A DNA stretch of 64,000 nucleotides, taken from Pagrus major (Eukaryota; Chordata; Actinopteri; Spariformes; Sparidae). The number at the start of each line of letters is the position of its first letter. The first letter of the stretch is position 1. The translations under genes were made by a program, and so were the position numbers. The notes beneath the pieces were generated by a model. The model was given only the letters and a program-made list of their open reading frames with translations, was not told the origin of the DNA and ran no database searches. Where the stretch lies: contig NC_133237.1 of assembly GCF_040436345.1 (NCBI RefSeq), positions 27,234,361 through 27,298,360 of the forward strand, given 5' to 3'. Shown one piece after another: positions 1 through 13,713 of the stretch.

Positions 1-1620
1 CAACAGACAGTTTTGATCTATGCTAGCAGTTCGGCTCTAAAGATGAGTGCCAGTTAACTGGGTCCACCGCTTTGGTTTGAAATATCTGAGTGAAATATCT
101 CCTCAAATATTAAATGTGTTGCCATGAAATTTGTTTCAGACATTCAAATTCATCACAGGATGAATTATAATCACTTTGATCATATTTTAAGTGGTGTAAG
201 GGGTCAAGAAAGTCACAGTTTGTTGAAACAAAAGTGAAATATCATTTAGTTTTGTGTGAAATACGTCGTTGTGAGGAAGGAAATGCGCTCAGTGTGTTTT
301 TAAAACCTCAAAGAAAAGACATGATGAGTTCAAGTGATGATGAGTAAATGAATCTGTCACTTTAACATATATTCTTCTCTGATGTCTTTCATGCTCCCAA
401 CATGATAAACCCTTCTGAATTAAGTTGCCAAAGACCTTTTACTCAGTCACCAAAATCTGTCTTTTATTTCTAAACAAACTGTGGACCTTAACTTTAATCT
501 TTCTCACAGTTTTGTGATGATCATTACAGGCTCACAAAGCTGCTAGCATGGCTGAAAACTCTGTCTACTTCCTGTTTTGTTGGTTTTAATTACCGTGGTC
601 GTGTCACAACACTCATTTTAAACTGATCTGATGCCAAACCAACACAGTGCTAAATATGGGCCTTAAGAGATGTTGTCTTTTCCAGAAAGCCTTATGTAAA
701 GTTGTTGTGGGAAAGGGCAACAAGGACCTTTATCATAGATGCTGTTTATTTTCCTTTTGTTAAAAGTGTCAAATGTGTGAACTATAGTACATTGTTCTAA
801 TTAATTTATTGCTAAATGAAACATTACTGGGTGAGTTTGCTGAAGTTTTGTTTCACATTGCAACTGTTAAGGATGCAATCAATCTCAAGGATATTAAGGG
901 AAATGCATGTGTACTATGAAGGTGATTTTATACTTGAATGTAGTAATTCAGAATGGCACCCAAACTTTTGCTTGCTTGTTTTTATTATCAATAAAATATT
1001 ATTTTGAACACTAGTTGTGTGGTTTACCTGTATAAACCCCAAACTGTCTGATAAATACTGGATAATCTGAAAAGAGCTGTCATTTATAGGAATGTGCTGG
1101 AGGTTCAATTAATTTTAAATGAGATTACACAGATTACTCACTTATGGGTGATATGTGATATTGGCTGAAAATTGTGTATGTTGTATGACACAACGGGACA
1201 GGAGCAACTGCAGTTGTCAAGGTCACAAATTGTGCTACGATGTGTGAAAACATCCAAGTTTTGAGATGTGAAGTTTCCCCCATCTGATGGTAGTTCTCTT
1301 TTTAAACTCTTTACTCATGTTTAACTCACATACAAACACACGTAGCATACATAAACTATAACAAACAATACAAATAATTTTCAGTAAAACAGAAATTGTT
1401 TTAAAAAAACAACTGGGAGTCATTGTGTTGGGGTATTGTACAACAAAAATCATATTTTCAATATTTGATTACTGTTTTTGTTTTAGGTTTTTGGCTGTGA
1501 CAGTTTTAATTTATTCTTAAACTGATATTTGTTTTTATGAATAAAATATCGTTCGAGTAAAATATGAAGATTTATTTTATTGTCTGTAGTTTCATAAAAA
1601 TTGTAGCGACTGTTGTAGTC
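1..1620. other. Gene-free AT-rich left flank, possible 3' UTR of an upstream gene
   Basis: No open frame here has recognisable protein content or convincing splice sites. The sequence is AT-rich and looks like 3' UTR or intergenic DNA. An AATAAA at 990-995, followed by T/G-rich sequence, could be the poly(A) signal of a plus-strand gene lying to the left of the window. That gene cannot be named from this sequence. A second AATAAA-like string lies near 1540. Confidence 0.3.
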
Positions 1621-1639
1621 TGTAGGAAAATCCGACTGT

Positions 1640-2271
1640 TTTTCCCAGTCCGTGAACGTCGCATGATCGCCGCTTGTTGCCTAGTAACCGGGAACGCCGC
1701 GAGTTGGTTGATTCCAACGTGTGAATCCGCAGAGACAAATCACGTCAAGCTACAACTAACAACGGTTAATACTACATCCGGTATCACGCGTGAAAATAAA
1801 AGATGGCGAACCCCAATGTGGCGATTTCACCATGAACTAAGGAAGAAGTGTGGAACCAGCGGGTGAATTCACATCGAGAATTAAAGTGCTGTCTCGTTTT
1901 CACGCTAATTAAACACTGTTGTTCTTATAAACGTTCTTCTCCTTTTCGTCAAAGCTTTACTTTGCAGGGTAATTCGTTGTGTTTCCGGTAAATCCGGCTA
2001 GCGTGACGCAGCAGACCGCGCTCGCTCTCGTCTCTTGGACATTCAACTACCAACCTCCGAGATTACCGGTGCCGATAACTCACGTTAACAAAGTCATTTT
2101 AAAATTCGTCTTTATATTTTATCAAAATAAAAAATCGCCATTGATCAACACAGGGCTCGTCACAAGCGGAATTTGCTAAAATATGGATATAGCGGTTTAA
2201 TTTGATAAGCTAGCTAGCTTTAGCTTAACTTTAACTTTAGCTAATTAACGGCTGTGGCGTATAAAAACAAA
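1640..2271 (+). promoter_or_regulatory. qrich2: Candidate qrich2 promoter and 5' UTR
   Basis: CpG frequency rises sharply against the flanks. Visible elements are an RFX X-box at 1676-1688, a YY1-type AAGATGGCG at 1800-1808 (often just downstream of a start site), and ETS-type TTCCGG near 1983. An ATG at 1803 opens a 10-codon frame that stops at 1835; if transcribed it would be a short upstream ORF. The transcription start is not determined. The assignment rests on position before the qrich2 ATG and on CpG content. Confidence 0.45.
1676..1688 (+). promoter_or_regulatory. RFX X-box (GTTGCC T AGTAAC)
   Basis: Both half-sites fit the X-box consensus GTNRCC / RGYAAC, here with a one-base spacer. 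RFX factors use this motif, together with Foxj1, to switch on cilium genes. It lies 584 bases before the qrich2 start codon, in the CpG-rich stretch. Binding is inferred, not shown. Confidence 0.55.
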
Positions 2272-5200
2272 ATGTCGGAGCAGAACATCAGCCTGTGTGA
2301 TTTGTTGAACTTGTCCATCGGGACGCCTCAGAGGGGAGCCGTCAACTTCGCCGCCCTCCACGCCCTGCTCCACGCCGTCCTCCGGCAGCTGGACATCCGG
2401 GAGGTCAAGACCCGGTGGAGGGGCGCTGCTCCCGGCGACGGGCAAACCGATGCTGTGGTGGGGGTAACGGCTCCCGAACGGGACCACTACACGGAGGAGG
2501 AAGAGGTTCAGAGGGACCCGGTGGAGCGGGAGGTTCGGGAGGTTCGGCCCGGCACCGAGCTGCGGGAGCGGAGAGCCTCCTCTTCATCTCCGGCCCCCTC
2601 CTCCGGTCCCGGGGCGGGCGGACAGGAGGGGCTCCGGTCCCGCATCGAGAGCTGCGAGGACGAGGTGTCCAAGGTCAGTTACAGTTTATAATTCATGTGA
2701 CAACTTCTTTTCTATTATAAGTAGTTTTATTTTGAACATTTACTGAACACAAAGTAATAATTAACTTTATTCCCCAAACTGTAAAGTAAAAACTGGCCTT
2801 TCTCTATCAAACCAAATGGCTGATAACTGCAAAACAAACTTTTATATCATATTTCTCATCAGATATTATTAATATTAGGTTTTATGCAGTGGTGGAATGG
2901 ATTTAGGTGCATTTGCTAAAATAGCCTGCTTGAGTATTTTCTTTTAATGCCTCTGCTCCACTACATTTATCTGACAGCTTTATTTACTATTTACTTTACA
3001 GATTAAAACTTTAGCTTATATAATAGATTAAAACACACAATGTTGTATAAAATAGTTAAATTTAGCTCCATCTCGACCAGCTGTAACAGTTAATACTACT
3101 TAATGCATCACTAATAGTAATAAACCCTTTCTTTCAGAATTATAAGTACTTTTATTTCTTTGTCAAATCTGTTGATCGTCCTCAGATGTCTTGTTTTGTC
3201 CACAACCCAAAGATATTCAGTTTACTGTCATAGAGGAGGAAAGAAACCAGGAAATATTCACATTTAACAAGCTGACATCAGAGAATTGACAGACTGATTA
3301 ATCAATTATCAAAATAGTTGGCGATTAATTTAATATTCGACAACTAATCGATCAATCATCTGAATCTGAACACTTTTAAGATAGTATTTCATTTTCAGAA
3401 AACAGTGAAAAGTGTCACATTATTGTGGTTTCCCATGATGTCAAGATACACAAAAATATATACGACGAGTTACAACATTTAAAAATAACAAAACTATGTC
3501 CACTGAGTTTTGAGATCATAAACAAATGTCTCGTTCTGTCGGACCAACGGTCCAAAACCCAAAGATATTTATTATAGCGGCACCTTCTACTGTTTAAGAG
3601 GCTGGAAACGTGGAATCTATAATAAAAGATTAATTAAATTGAAATTAATCAAAATAGTAGCTAATTAATTTTCCGTTTTTTCTCCTGGACTAATGAATGA
3701 ATGAATTGTTGCAGCTCTACACTAGATTATCAGCTGTTAATCAGCATGTTAAGACATATTGATCATCCTCAATAACACACACACACGAGGAACTGGTCAT
3801 TTTTGTGCAGGAACTGACCACACCCTGTGCGGTGATGTCACAACAGGCGCTTCTCTTCTGTCACATGATGAAAACACCTGGTGACATCACTGATCAGGGT
3901 GACACCAGGTGTGCAACATGCTTCACAGTTTTTTTCTGTGTGATTCAGTGTTGATTTGTAACTCGTCCTCTTCCTGATCTCTCTGGTCGTTTGGTTAAAC
4001 TAGGTTTTCTTTAAAGCAGAAGTCGTCCGAGTCTGAGGCGGCAGGACGCTCTTCTTCTCCTCCTCCATCTCTGGCGGGCTGCAGTGAACTTTTCAGCGTA
4101 GTATTAAGCCGTTGCTGACAGAGCGGAGGACAATAGGAGATGGGCACCACCCTGACATCTCAAATGACCTCTGCGTGTCTCTGTTCAGGTTTCTGTCAGG
4201 CCGCCTCCAAAAGAGGGAAACAGTAGAGAGAAGTGAGGATGTTCAGAAAACTGTTAGCTTTTATCTGAAAGAGACAAAGCACAGAGTTTGATCAGAGCAG
4301 AATGTGTTGGAGGTGTTTTTGTGTCATTGTCTGGAGTTTCCATCATCTTTTCCATCTCGCTCTTGATCCTCCCTTCCTGTATGTGATAGGGGTAATTAGT
4401 CCCCTGCAGAGATGACTCTGGTTGTCAGGGGATGAATAACCCTCAGGTGAAAAGCAGGACATCAGGCAGGTGCAGGTGATGCTGCGTCTTTCAGAAGCCT
4501 GTCTGAATCATTCATGTCCTCTGTGGGCATCATCAGGGTCAGCTGGTGTATCCGCTGACTTAACTATGATGAGGTGACCCGGCGTGCCCTCGTCCACCAG
4601 TGTCTCCTCTCTGAAGGGCCCGGTTCTATTAGAAGCCCTGTCTACAGAATGAGCTACATGTCAGAGGGTTCAGGCAGTGTGCCATGATCCACCTATTACT
4701 CTGTCAGAGGAGCTGTTTTAATAAAACGTCTGTTTGGCTGAGGATCCCCCCTCAGAACAGCCGAGTGACGTTTGCTGCTCAAAGTGCGGCAACAGTCAGC
4801 TCAGTTAATGACTGACTGTTTGAATTAAAGAGTAACGAAGGTGAAGCTTAAAGCTGTTTCTTTTTCTGTCGCTGAATTATGACTCCTGCCCGGGAGGTCG
4901 TTTTTATGGTCCTGTTTGTTTGTTAGTCTTTATATTCATATAGATATAGTCATACCTGAATTGGATAAAAGTGTTGCCATGAACAAAGGAAAAAATGAGT
5001 TGTTATTAGTTCAGATCCAGAAGCTTTGTGAAGGGTTTCTTGATGAAGTAAGAGAGGGTATTTTTGAACAGTTTCACTGTTTATTGTAGTTTATTCTAAA
5101 TTTAGTCAGTTTTCTGACACTTTTTAAAAAATTCCAATTGTTATCACTAAATGTAGTGCATGCTTCAGTAGATTAATCCTTTTACGTTGATCTACAGAAA

Positions 5201-6036
5201 ATAATGAGCTAGATTAAATATAAATGTAATATTTCTGGTTCCAGCTTCTCATATGTAAATGTTTGCTGGTGTCGAAGTCTTCAGTGAGGAAATGAAACAC
5301 TTTTGAGCTGAGGACTGTTGGATAAACAAAAAAAGCATTTTTGTAGACTTTAAGCTTCTGTACACTCTAACAGTATTTTTTAATCAGTTTTCTGGTATTC
5401 ATTGTTCTAAAGATTAATCTATTAATCAAGAAAATTATTGGTAGATAAATCAGTAATGAAAATAATTGTTAGTTGCAGCTCTACTGCTGTTCACATCTTA
5501 GATTATGTCTTGTTTAAAATTACAATTATTCAATCCAAAGAAAATTAATCTCCAACTATTTTGATAATCAATAAGTTGTTTCTGCCACGTTTCAAGCAAA
5601 ATCTCAGTAAAATCTTCTTAAATGTGAGGATTTTCTGCTTGTCTTTGTCATTTATGACAGTAAATGAAGAGTCTTTCTGGTTTTGGACTCTTTTGGCTCC
5701 GGGAAAATGTGATGAGCATTTTTCACAATTAGACGATAAATCATTAAAAAAATAATAGCTAAATTACTCGATAATGAAAATACTCGTTAGTTGCAGCCCT
5801 GCTTGAAGCAGTAGTTGACATAGACGTGTAGGTTACTGAGTAGAAAAGTCAAATAAAATAACTAGTCCCCGTCAATAACGGGTCAAAAGTGCCTTGAAGT
5901 GTGAACTTATTAACAAGCTGTTAGTCATTCAGACGCTGCTGAAGCTCTGTGGGGTCGCTACGCATCATCTCATGTCCGGACACATTTGGCACAAGTTAAA
6001 CACACAGCTCAGGAATGTCCTTTGTTTCAGTTTGTG

Positions 6037-6075
<39 letters not shown>

Positions 6076-9000
6076 GAACAATTTGAATGTAACCGTTGAC
6101 TCTGCCAACAAACCCTGACAGCCTCACAGGAAATTTAAATAACCTGGTTGAAGGAGGGATTATCAGCCTGAGAGAGCTCATGTGAAAAAGTGTAACAGCT
6201 GGATTTGTCTCTTCTGTAACACCTGGATCAATTTTCACCCTGTTTGTCAGCTTCTGTCCGCCGAGGTCAGAGGTCAGAGGTCAGAGGTCAGAGGTCAGAT
6301 GGATGGAGTCAGATTCCTGAGACATTCCTCAGATCCCTCAGGCAGAACAAATTGAGTAATGTTTTACATAAATCCATGCGGTGATAATCTTTTTATTTTC
6401 TACAAGTTGAAGAAAGAAGAAGTCCTTTAAACTGTATATCATCAGTGATTGATTTTAAAGTGTCTGTCTGGTTTCTCTGTAGGTCATGAAGCTCATACAG
6501 GAACTCCACGAACAAAAAGACAACGTGAAGGAAGAGATGAAGGAGCTCCGTCAACAACACAAGGTGAGACGATCACTGACAAAACAAGACTCTAATCTTC
6601 ACAGTGTAACCAACAGTTATAATATTGAAAGTATTTCTGAGATAATACATCTGAAAAAGTAGTTTGTGGGGGATAAGTTTGACACTAACCCTGAGATCTC
6701 CTGAGAGATTTAAGAGTTTAAGCTGAAATAAATCAGTTGATTAATCAATTAAATAAATCAACTATTTTGATAATCGATTGATAATTTAAGTCATTTTAAA
6801 GCACAAATGACAAACATTCTCCAGCTTTTTTTAATTGTGAAGGTTGTCTGCTTTTCTTTGCTTAATGTGCCAGTAAACGAGGTAAAGACAGTTGAAGACA
6901 TCTCTGTGGGCATCAGGAGATTTGTAATGAACATTTTTCGACATTTTACAGACCATGTGTCCCTGACGGAGGAGTCGGACAGAGATTCAATAGGGGAGTT
7001 GAGGAGTTTGAGGAAACTGCAACCTTTTAAAAGTTGAGATCTTTGAACACATTATGAATTTTATTATCATGCTTCATAAATGAAATGTAGTCTGTTTAAA
7101 ACTATAAATGAAATGTAAATTGCTGTATTATTAATACACTTAAACCTACATAAGTCACACTTACATGTCGTTGGTAGAGACCTCATGTTTTAGTATTGAA
7201 TGTGCATCATCACTAAAAAGTTACCTTGTGTTTAATGATTTATGTTCAATTGTAGCATTGACTGAAATTGAAAATATAGTAAATGTAATTTATTTTTCCC
7301 AAAAATGTTCAGAGGAGAGAAGTCTTCCTCTTTGAGTGCAGGTTCAACCTCCACCAATCAGAGGGTTGTGCATTGGCCTGTACTCTGCACAGCCTGTGAG
7401 GCGTGGCTCAGGGCAAAGACAGCCTGCAAATCACTCACATACTGTAGCTGCTCCTCAAAGTTAGGCTTATGGTCTGAGAACATGGTAAGAGCTGAGTTAG
7501 ACTCAGGTTTGCAAAAAGGAACCAAATGCAACTCCAGGCAGGCAGGTGAAGGTAACAAAAAGCAAGACAACATGCAGAAGCAATCCAATAACTAAGGAAA
7601 TACAAAAACACAAAGTAGAAACCAATGAAGCGCTGGGAACACAGACACTGATGAGACATGAGCAGCAAACAGACGTACTGACGGGGAAACACACAGGTGA
7701 AACAAATCAGGACAATCACAAAGACAAGGCAAGTTTATTTGTAGAGCACAATTCAGACACAAGGCAACTCAAAGTGCTTTACAGGGGCCATCAAGTCACA
7801 TTAAAAGGCAAGAGACAGGAAGTGAAACTAAACATGACACATAGGCAGAGACTCTTAATGTCAAACAGGACATCACTAAACCAGAACCACAAACCATCAC
7901 CATCAGCTCTTCTCTCCTCTGAGAAAAGAGGACACAGTCCAGAGATTTTAATGAATTAACAATATTATTCAAACCTCAGTGGAGATTACAGTGTTGCAGT
8001 AATGTATTTCCTCTCCTGTGTCAGATGGTTGGTGTAGAGACGGTCACTGCTGTGGAGAAGTGCTGCCACCGTGTGGACGACCTGGAGGAAACTGTGGTGA
8101 GTGAGAGAGATGAAGAACGTTCTCCTCTCTGCAGGAGAGTCTTCCTGCTCTCACAACTAAAAGTTGTTGCAATGACCTTTTGTCTATAAATAATGATTAA
8201 AGTTTCATCTCGTGTTCTCGCTGCGTCAGAGATCTTTGAAGGAAACATTTCAGAAGTATCCAGAGCCAGAGGAGCTGATTCAGTGTGTGACCTGGGACGA
8301 CATGCAGTCGGCTCTGCTCGGTGAGACAGAAAGCATTCAGAAGGTGAGAGATGAAACTGGTTTCAGGAAGAGGGAGGTGCAGTAATCCAGACTGTCATGA
8401 CTAAATCCTGATGTGCACTGAGTGAACGGATAAAGGGGACTCTAGTGATGCTACTTGTGTAGAAATCAGCATCCAAAATGACTCGCTTAGAAAGAGCAAA
8501 GAAGAAAATATTAGGAGAATCTACAATCCTGCTTTAGATTTCAGTGATTGAAACTGAAATCTCACAGTACACAGGTATGTGTCCCTCAATGTTGGTGTTA
8601 ATCACTGAGTCAGTTAAATCTCTCTTTATGTTTATATGGAAAAGCTGATAGCTGAAGTGATAATACCAGGCTGAGATCAAACTCTATAAAATCACCAGAA
8701 ACCTAAAATAACCGTCAGCATGTCTCTACTTTTTTACAGGAGCGTGTAAATTCAGGGGTTATTGTGGTCAAACCCACACACACACCTTTCAGCAGCACCT
8801 TCACTGTAAACACTGCAGCCTCTCATACCAGCTCGTCCTCCTCCTCCCACCCTGTCGAGGGAACCGACAGGTCAGCAGCTCCTCGTTCTCCATCGATTAG
8901 TGGACAAATTTCAACTCTCCAGAAAGCAACTGACACCCGGCCGGACAGAGAGGCTTCTCCACAGCTGACTCGTCCACGAACAGGCCGGCCGTCTGCTGGT

Positions 9001-10240
9001 GTGTTTCAGTCTCTAAAGGCCGCCGGCTCAGAGCGCTACCCAGAGATGGTGGCGGCTCTGAGGAACATCGGCAAACAGAGGGAGACGTTCAACAAGCTGG
9101 AAGCTCGTGTTGCAGCGCTGGAAGAAACAAAGGTGGAGCAGTCAGAGCTGACACACCTCAGAGAGCTCATCACTCACAAAGGTAACTTTACATCACCTGA
9201 TCTGCCCTTTTAGTTACTGTACAGTGGACAGTGGTATCAGACTTAGCTGCTACTTATTGCAGCAGAATTTATCAGATTAAGTTTGAATCTGTTACTTCAC
9301 TGACTTGAACTAATTTCTTGATATCATATTCTACATTCAGGTTCACAGGATGTGTCGAGTAACCTGATGGATCAGCTGAACCAGCAGAGAGCTTTAATAA
9401 AGAACCTGATGAGTGAGCAGGACAAGGTGGGTGAAGTTAAACACGATCCAGACATCAGCACCAAGATCAACTCCTCAGTATCACATAGTGTGTTTTCTGC
9501 TTGTGATCATATGAGGTGATGTCGCTGTTTAAAGCTGGACAGTCTGGAGGACACGTTTATGAACCTAAGAAACTAATGTGACAGAAATCAGTGTTTAGTG
9601 TGTGTGTGAATTAAATATGTGTGAATAAAGTTCTGGTGGGTGATCCCTTGTGGAGATTGGACATGTTTTTATCTACTGATCCAACACTTCATTCACTTTC
9701 ACTAAACTGATGCAGAACTGTATATTTTAACACTAATGTGTGTGTGTAATTGTGTGTGTATCTTGGTGTGTGTGTGCTTCAGAACGTGGAGCTGGTGGAC
9801 GACGTGCAGAAGGCGATCCTGCAGCTTCAAGCTGAATGTGAAAAACTTCATGAAAGCAGCCGGAGTCTACAAGAGGACAGCAGACAGAGACAGACACACA
9901 TAGAGGTGGACAGACAGACAGACAGACAGACAACTTTCACCGTCCATGTTGCTCTTCTTACTTTGTCTTTGTATTTTCAAGGACTAGGATCAGTTAGGTG
10001 TTTGGTCTACAAAATGTCAGAAAATGGTGAAAAATGTAAAATCAGTATTTCGTCTTCAAATGTTTTGTTTTGTCCACAATGAGAAGATATTCAGTTTACT
10101 AACATAGAGGAGGCAAGAAACCAGAAAATATTCAGATTTAACTAACTTTTTTTTGTGTAAAAAAAATACCAAAGAATTGATTATCAAAATAGCTGACAAC
10201 AATTTAATTTATATATGTATATATCTATATCTATATCTAT

Positions 10241-10302
<62 letters not shown>

Positions 10303-10340
10303 TTATTTATATATATACAGTATATATATATATATATACA

Positions 10341-10412
<72 letters not shown>

Positions 10413-13400
10413 CTATGTATTGTTCCATTTTGACTTGCACTTACTGCCAGATGATGTATTAACTTTTCCAAATTTAATAGACGTCCAACAATTTTTTTTA
10501 CAGTGTAATAATACCTGTTAAGATAATCGATCAGCGCGTACTTTTATTACTTTAAACATGGTGTTTGTTGTAATAACGATATTATGCACAAACTGTAATT
10601 ATTGCATTATGTATGTCTACTTGTTTGAGTCCTGAAGAAGTCAAATGAACTAATGATTTGTGATGGAAAAAGGAGAAAAGTCTGGAAATATTCTTAACTG
10701 TGTTTAGCAGGAATGATTTTCATTATTGCTTACAGTAACTGCTGAACTCTGTTTCCACAGGAACTGTACAAGACAACGGAGGAGCTGGAGGAGAAGAAGG
10801 CTGACAAACGGATGGTTGAGAGAGAAATCGTAAGTGGGTTCATTTTAACTTAGTGAAGGATAAATACTGTTGATACGAGAAGAGTCGGACGGGTCTGTAC
10901 AGATAAATGTGCAAAATACACAAGTTCATATTAACTACAGAGACAGTAACTCATTGTTTCAATGGGCAATTTCTGAGATATGGCTAGAATTTCAGTTTAA
11001 AACATTCAGCAGCGTTAACCTTACTTCAGATATGTTTATGTAATGTGCTGCAGAGACGTATTTGTCCATCAATGTTGTAAAATATCACCTGCGGCTCTTA
11101 AGGTTCATTTAGCCGGTTACATTATTCCAGCCTCCACAATGTCTCTGACTCTGTGAAATACAGAGACTCATCCTATTTTTGAGGAAGATAATTTATCTTG
11201 TTACATGAGCACAATTAGAGGTTAGTTACTCACTGCATATGAAAGAAAAATGGCTAAATGATATTTTGTTAAAACCAAAATTACAGACATATGTTGAAAT
11301 CAAGCAGAAGTATGACACTGGACCATATGTTATCTCGGAGTCAAAGGTCTTTGGTTGCACAGCTGAGAAGAGGAATCGCTTTAGAGGACAGCAGGTTGTG
11401 TGTATACATGAATAAGGAAATGTTCTGGTGCTCGGACGATACAGAATGATATGGTTGTTTATTTTTAATGCTTATAACTTTGTTTCTAAAGCTCTAAAAA
11501 CATCAAGATGGTTGATTTGTTTAGTGATATTTGCAGTTTATATGTTGCTAACCCTTTTTTATATTGGTGTCTTGTAAGCCCGTTCGGGTAATAAAATCAG
11601 TCAGTCAATTAATATATATTAATAAATAGTCACAGTTCTAAGTATGTGTTATGACTATCATGGAGCTTTCATATTTCTGATGATATTTCATTATCACCAG
11701 ACTCTGAAGGCCTCTTCCAGTCCTAAGCTTCTTGTTGTCTCTCCACACCTGCAGAAAGCAGATAAATCTGCTCTGGAGAGCAAAGTGAGCCGCCTGCAGT
11801 TTGACTCTGTGACGGAGCAGCTCAACGCCACGTTCCACGAGCTGCTGAACAAGGTGACGGGTCAGGAGCAGGACTGGCACAAAGTCATCGACAAACTCTC
11901 CACAGAGATGGAGTGTAAGGTGAATACTGTCAGACAGGAGCGTCACATGTGAAGGTTTGATATGTGACATGATATCTGACCTCTGATCTCTGTAGTTGAA
12001 CAGGATCGAGTTGGACTCTGTGAAGAAGCAGCTGGAAGGTCGCTGGAAGAACATCCACGAGAAGCTGCAGGCTCAGGAAGCTCCAGAGCACGAGGACGCT
12101 GCTGCTTTAAGAAAGTACGTGTTCATATGTCCATCTCATGCCTACTCATGGTTACTAATACACACTGTGAAACAAAGAGCTGTGTATCTTCAGCAGTGAG
12201 GAGAAGTGACGTCTCTTTGTGTTTATTTCCAGACAACTCGTGGGCAGATTTCACTGCCTCTCCTGTGACCGACCTGTTGTCAAGTACACCTCTGGAACGT
12301 GAGTCAAAGCTGATAACACTGACCATTTAGATCCCAGATTATCTGGCATTTTTTTAAATTATCCCTCATATTACAAAATAAAATGACTAATTTGCTCTTG
12401 TTTGTTCATGTCTCCCCTTTGGACAATAAAAGACATTTGGTGAAGCTTCCTTCCTCTCCTGGATTCCCGGCACACAAGTCGATCAGGCCGTTTACTGTTT
12501 ACGCTCTGGAGCGGTTTCGACAGCACTACAGGAGGTGAGATCAGTAGAGTTACCTTCAGTTTAACTGCTCTCGCTTTATCTACTGTTCCCTCTCTTCACC
12601 AGCAGGGGGCGCATGAGTCTTAAAAGCTTGAAGTGCTATAGCTTAGCAGTTAAAGGATCAGTTCACCCAAAAATGAAAATCCAGTCATTATCTCCTCCCC
12701 CCACATGCTGATATAAAGTCAGGTGAAGTTTCTTAGTCCACAAAACATTTCTGGAGCTTCGCAGCAAAACAGCGTTGCAGCATTCTGCTAAACAACTAAA
12801 AAAAACAGCCAGAAAGACATCAAATGTCTCCATACAGCTCGTCTGCTGTAATCCATGTCTACAGAAGCCCTAAGATCACAAACTGATCTGAAAAAACGTT
12901 GTTTATACCCTTTTTTAAGATGAAATCCTCACTGTGGCTGCTAAGCTAAAAGTGGGGTGTAAATGTGTAAAACAGAGATGCTGCAGGTACTCTGTCCTCA
13001 CTTCTGTAAAGCTCTCTCTGACCGAACAGCGAGCGGATCTCTGAGCGGACCGACTACAGTCACCTGACTGTGTCGCGGAGCTGTGGGGGGAGGCACACTG
13101 TCACCTCGGCCAGCCAGCGACGCACCGGCCTGCACAAGCACCACACCCAGACTGAGGTGGACGCTATGATTCAGGTACGACAGACAGGAGTTTATACATC
13201 TTTTATTATATATAAATTCAGTATAGAGTCATTTAATGTGGGAGAGAACACTGATTCACTCCTCCACCAGCGGGCTTCTTTTTCTTTTGCAGTGTAGAGT
13301 TTCCACAGTTATTCTAGTTGTTCCACCGCGACCTGTGGACAGTGACCGGGGAAAACAATGCCTCTTCCTTTTTTGGTTGCACAATGGCAGCCGCCTTCTT

Positions 13401-13641
13401 TGTGCCAGAATCCGTCCTTCATTTTTACATGAAAAATCCAGCCTGGCGTCAGATTGAATATCGTAGTGAAAGTGATGTTTATAGGGAACTAATCTATATG
13501 TGGATGGTGTCATTCTTCTACAGACGGTGCACTGCGACATCAAGATTAACTTCAGAATGAGAAGTTTAGGAAAAAAAAGAATATTTCTCTCATTTTTCAA
13601 CAAATACACTGGATCGATCAGATGTCAATAACTCTCTCCCT

Positions 13642-13713
<72 letters not shown>

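Noticed and set aside
1803-1835. ATG in good context opening MANPNVAISP
   Set aside because: It stops after ten codons and no donor lies in frame before the stop. At most it is a short upstream ORF.
1564-1866. 100-codon frame upstream of qrich2
   Set aside because: Composition and lack of any family match fit a chance frame crossing promoter DNA; it does not connect to a splice site in phase.
10153-10521. 122-codon Tyr/Ile-rich frame
   Set aside because: It is a TA microsatellite in a qrich2 intron.
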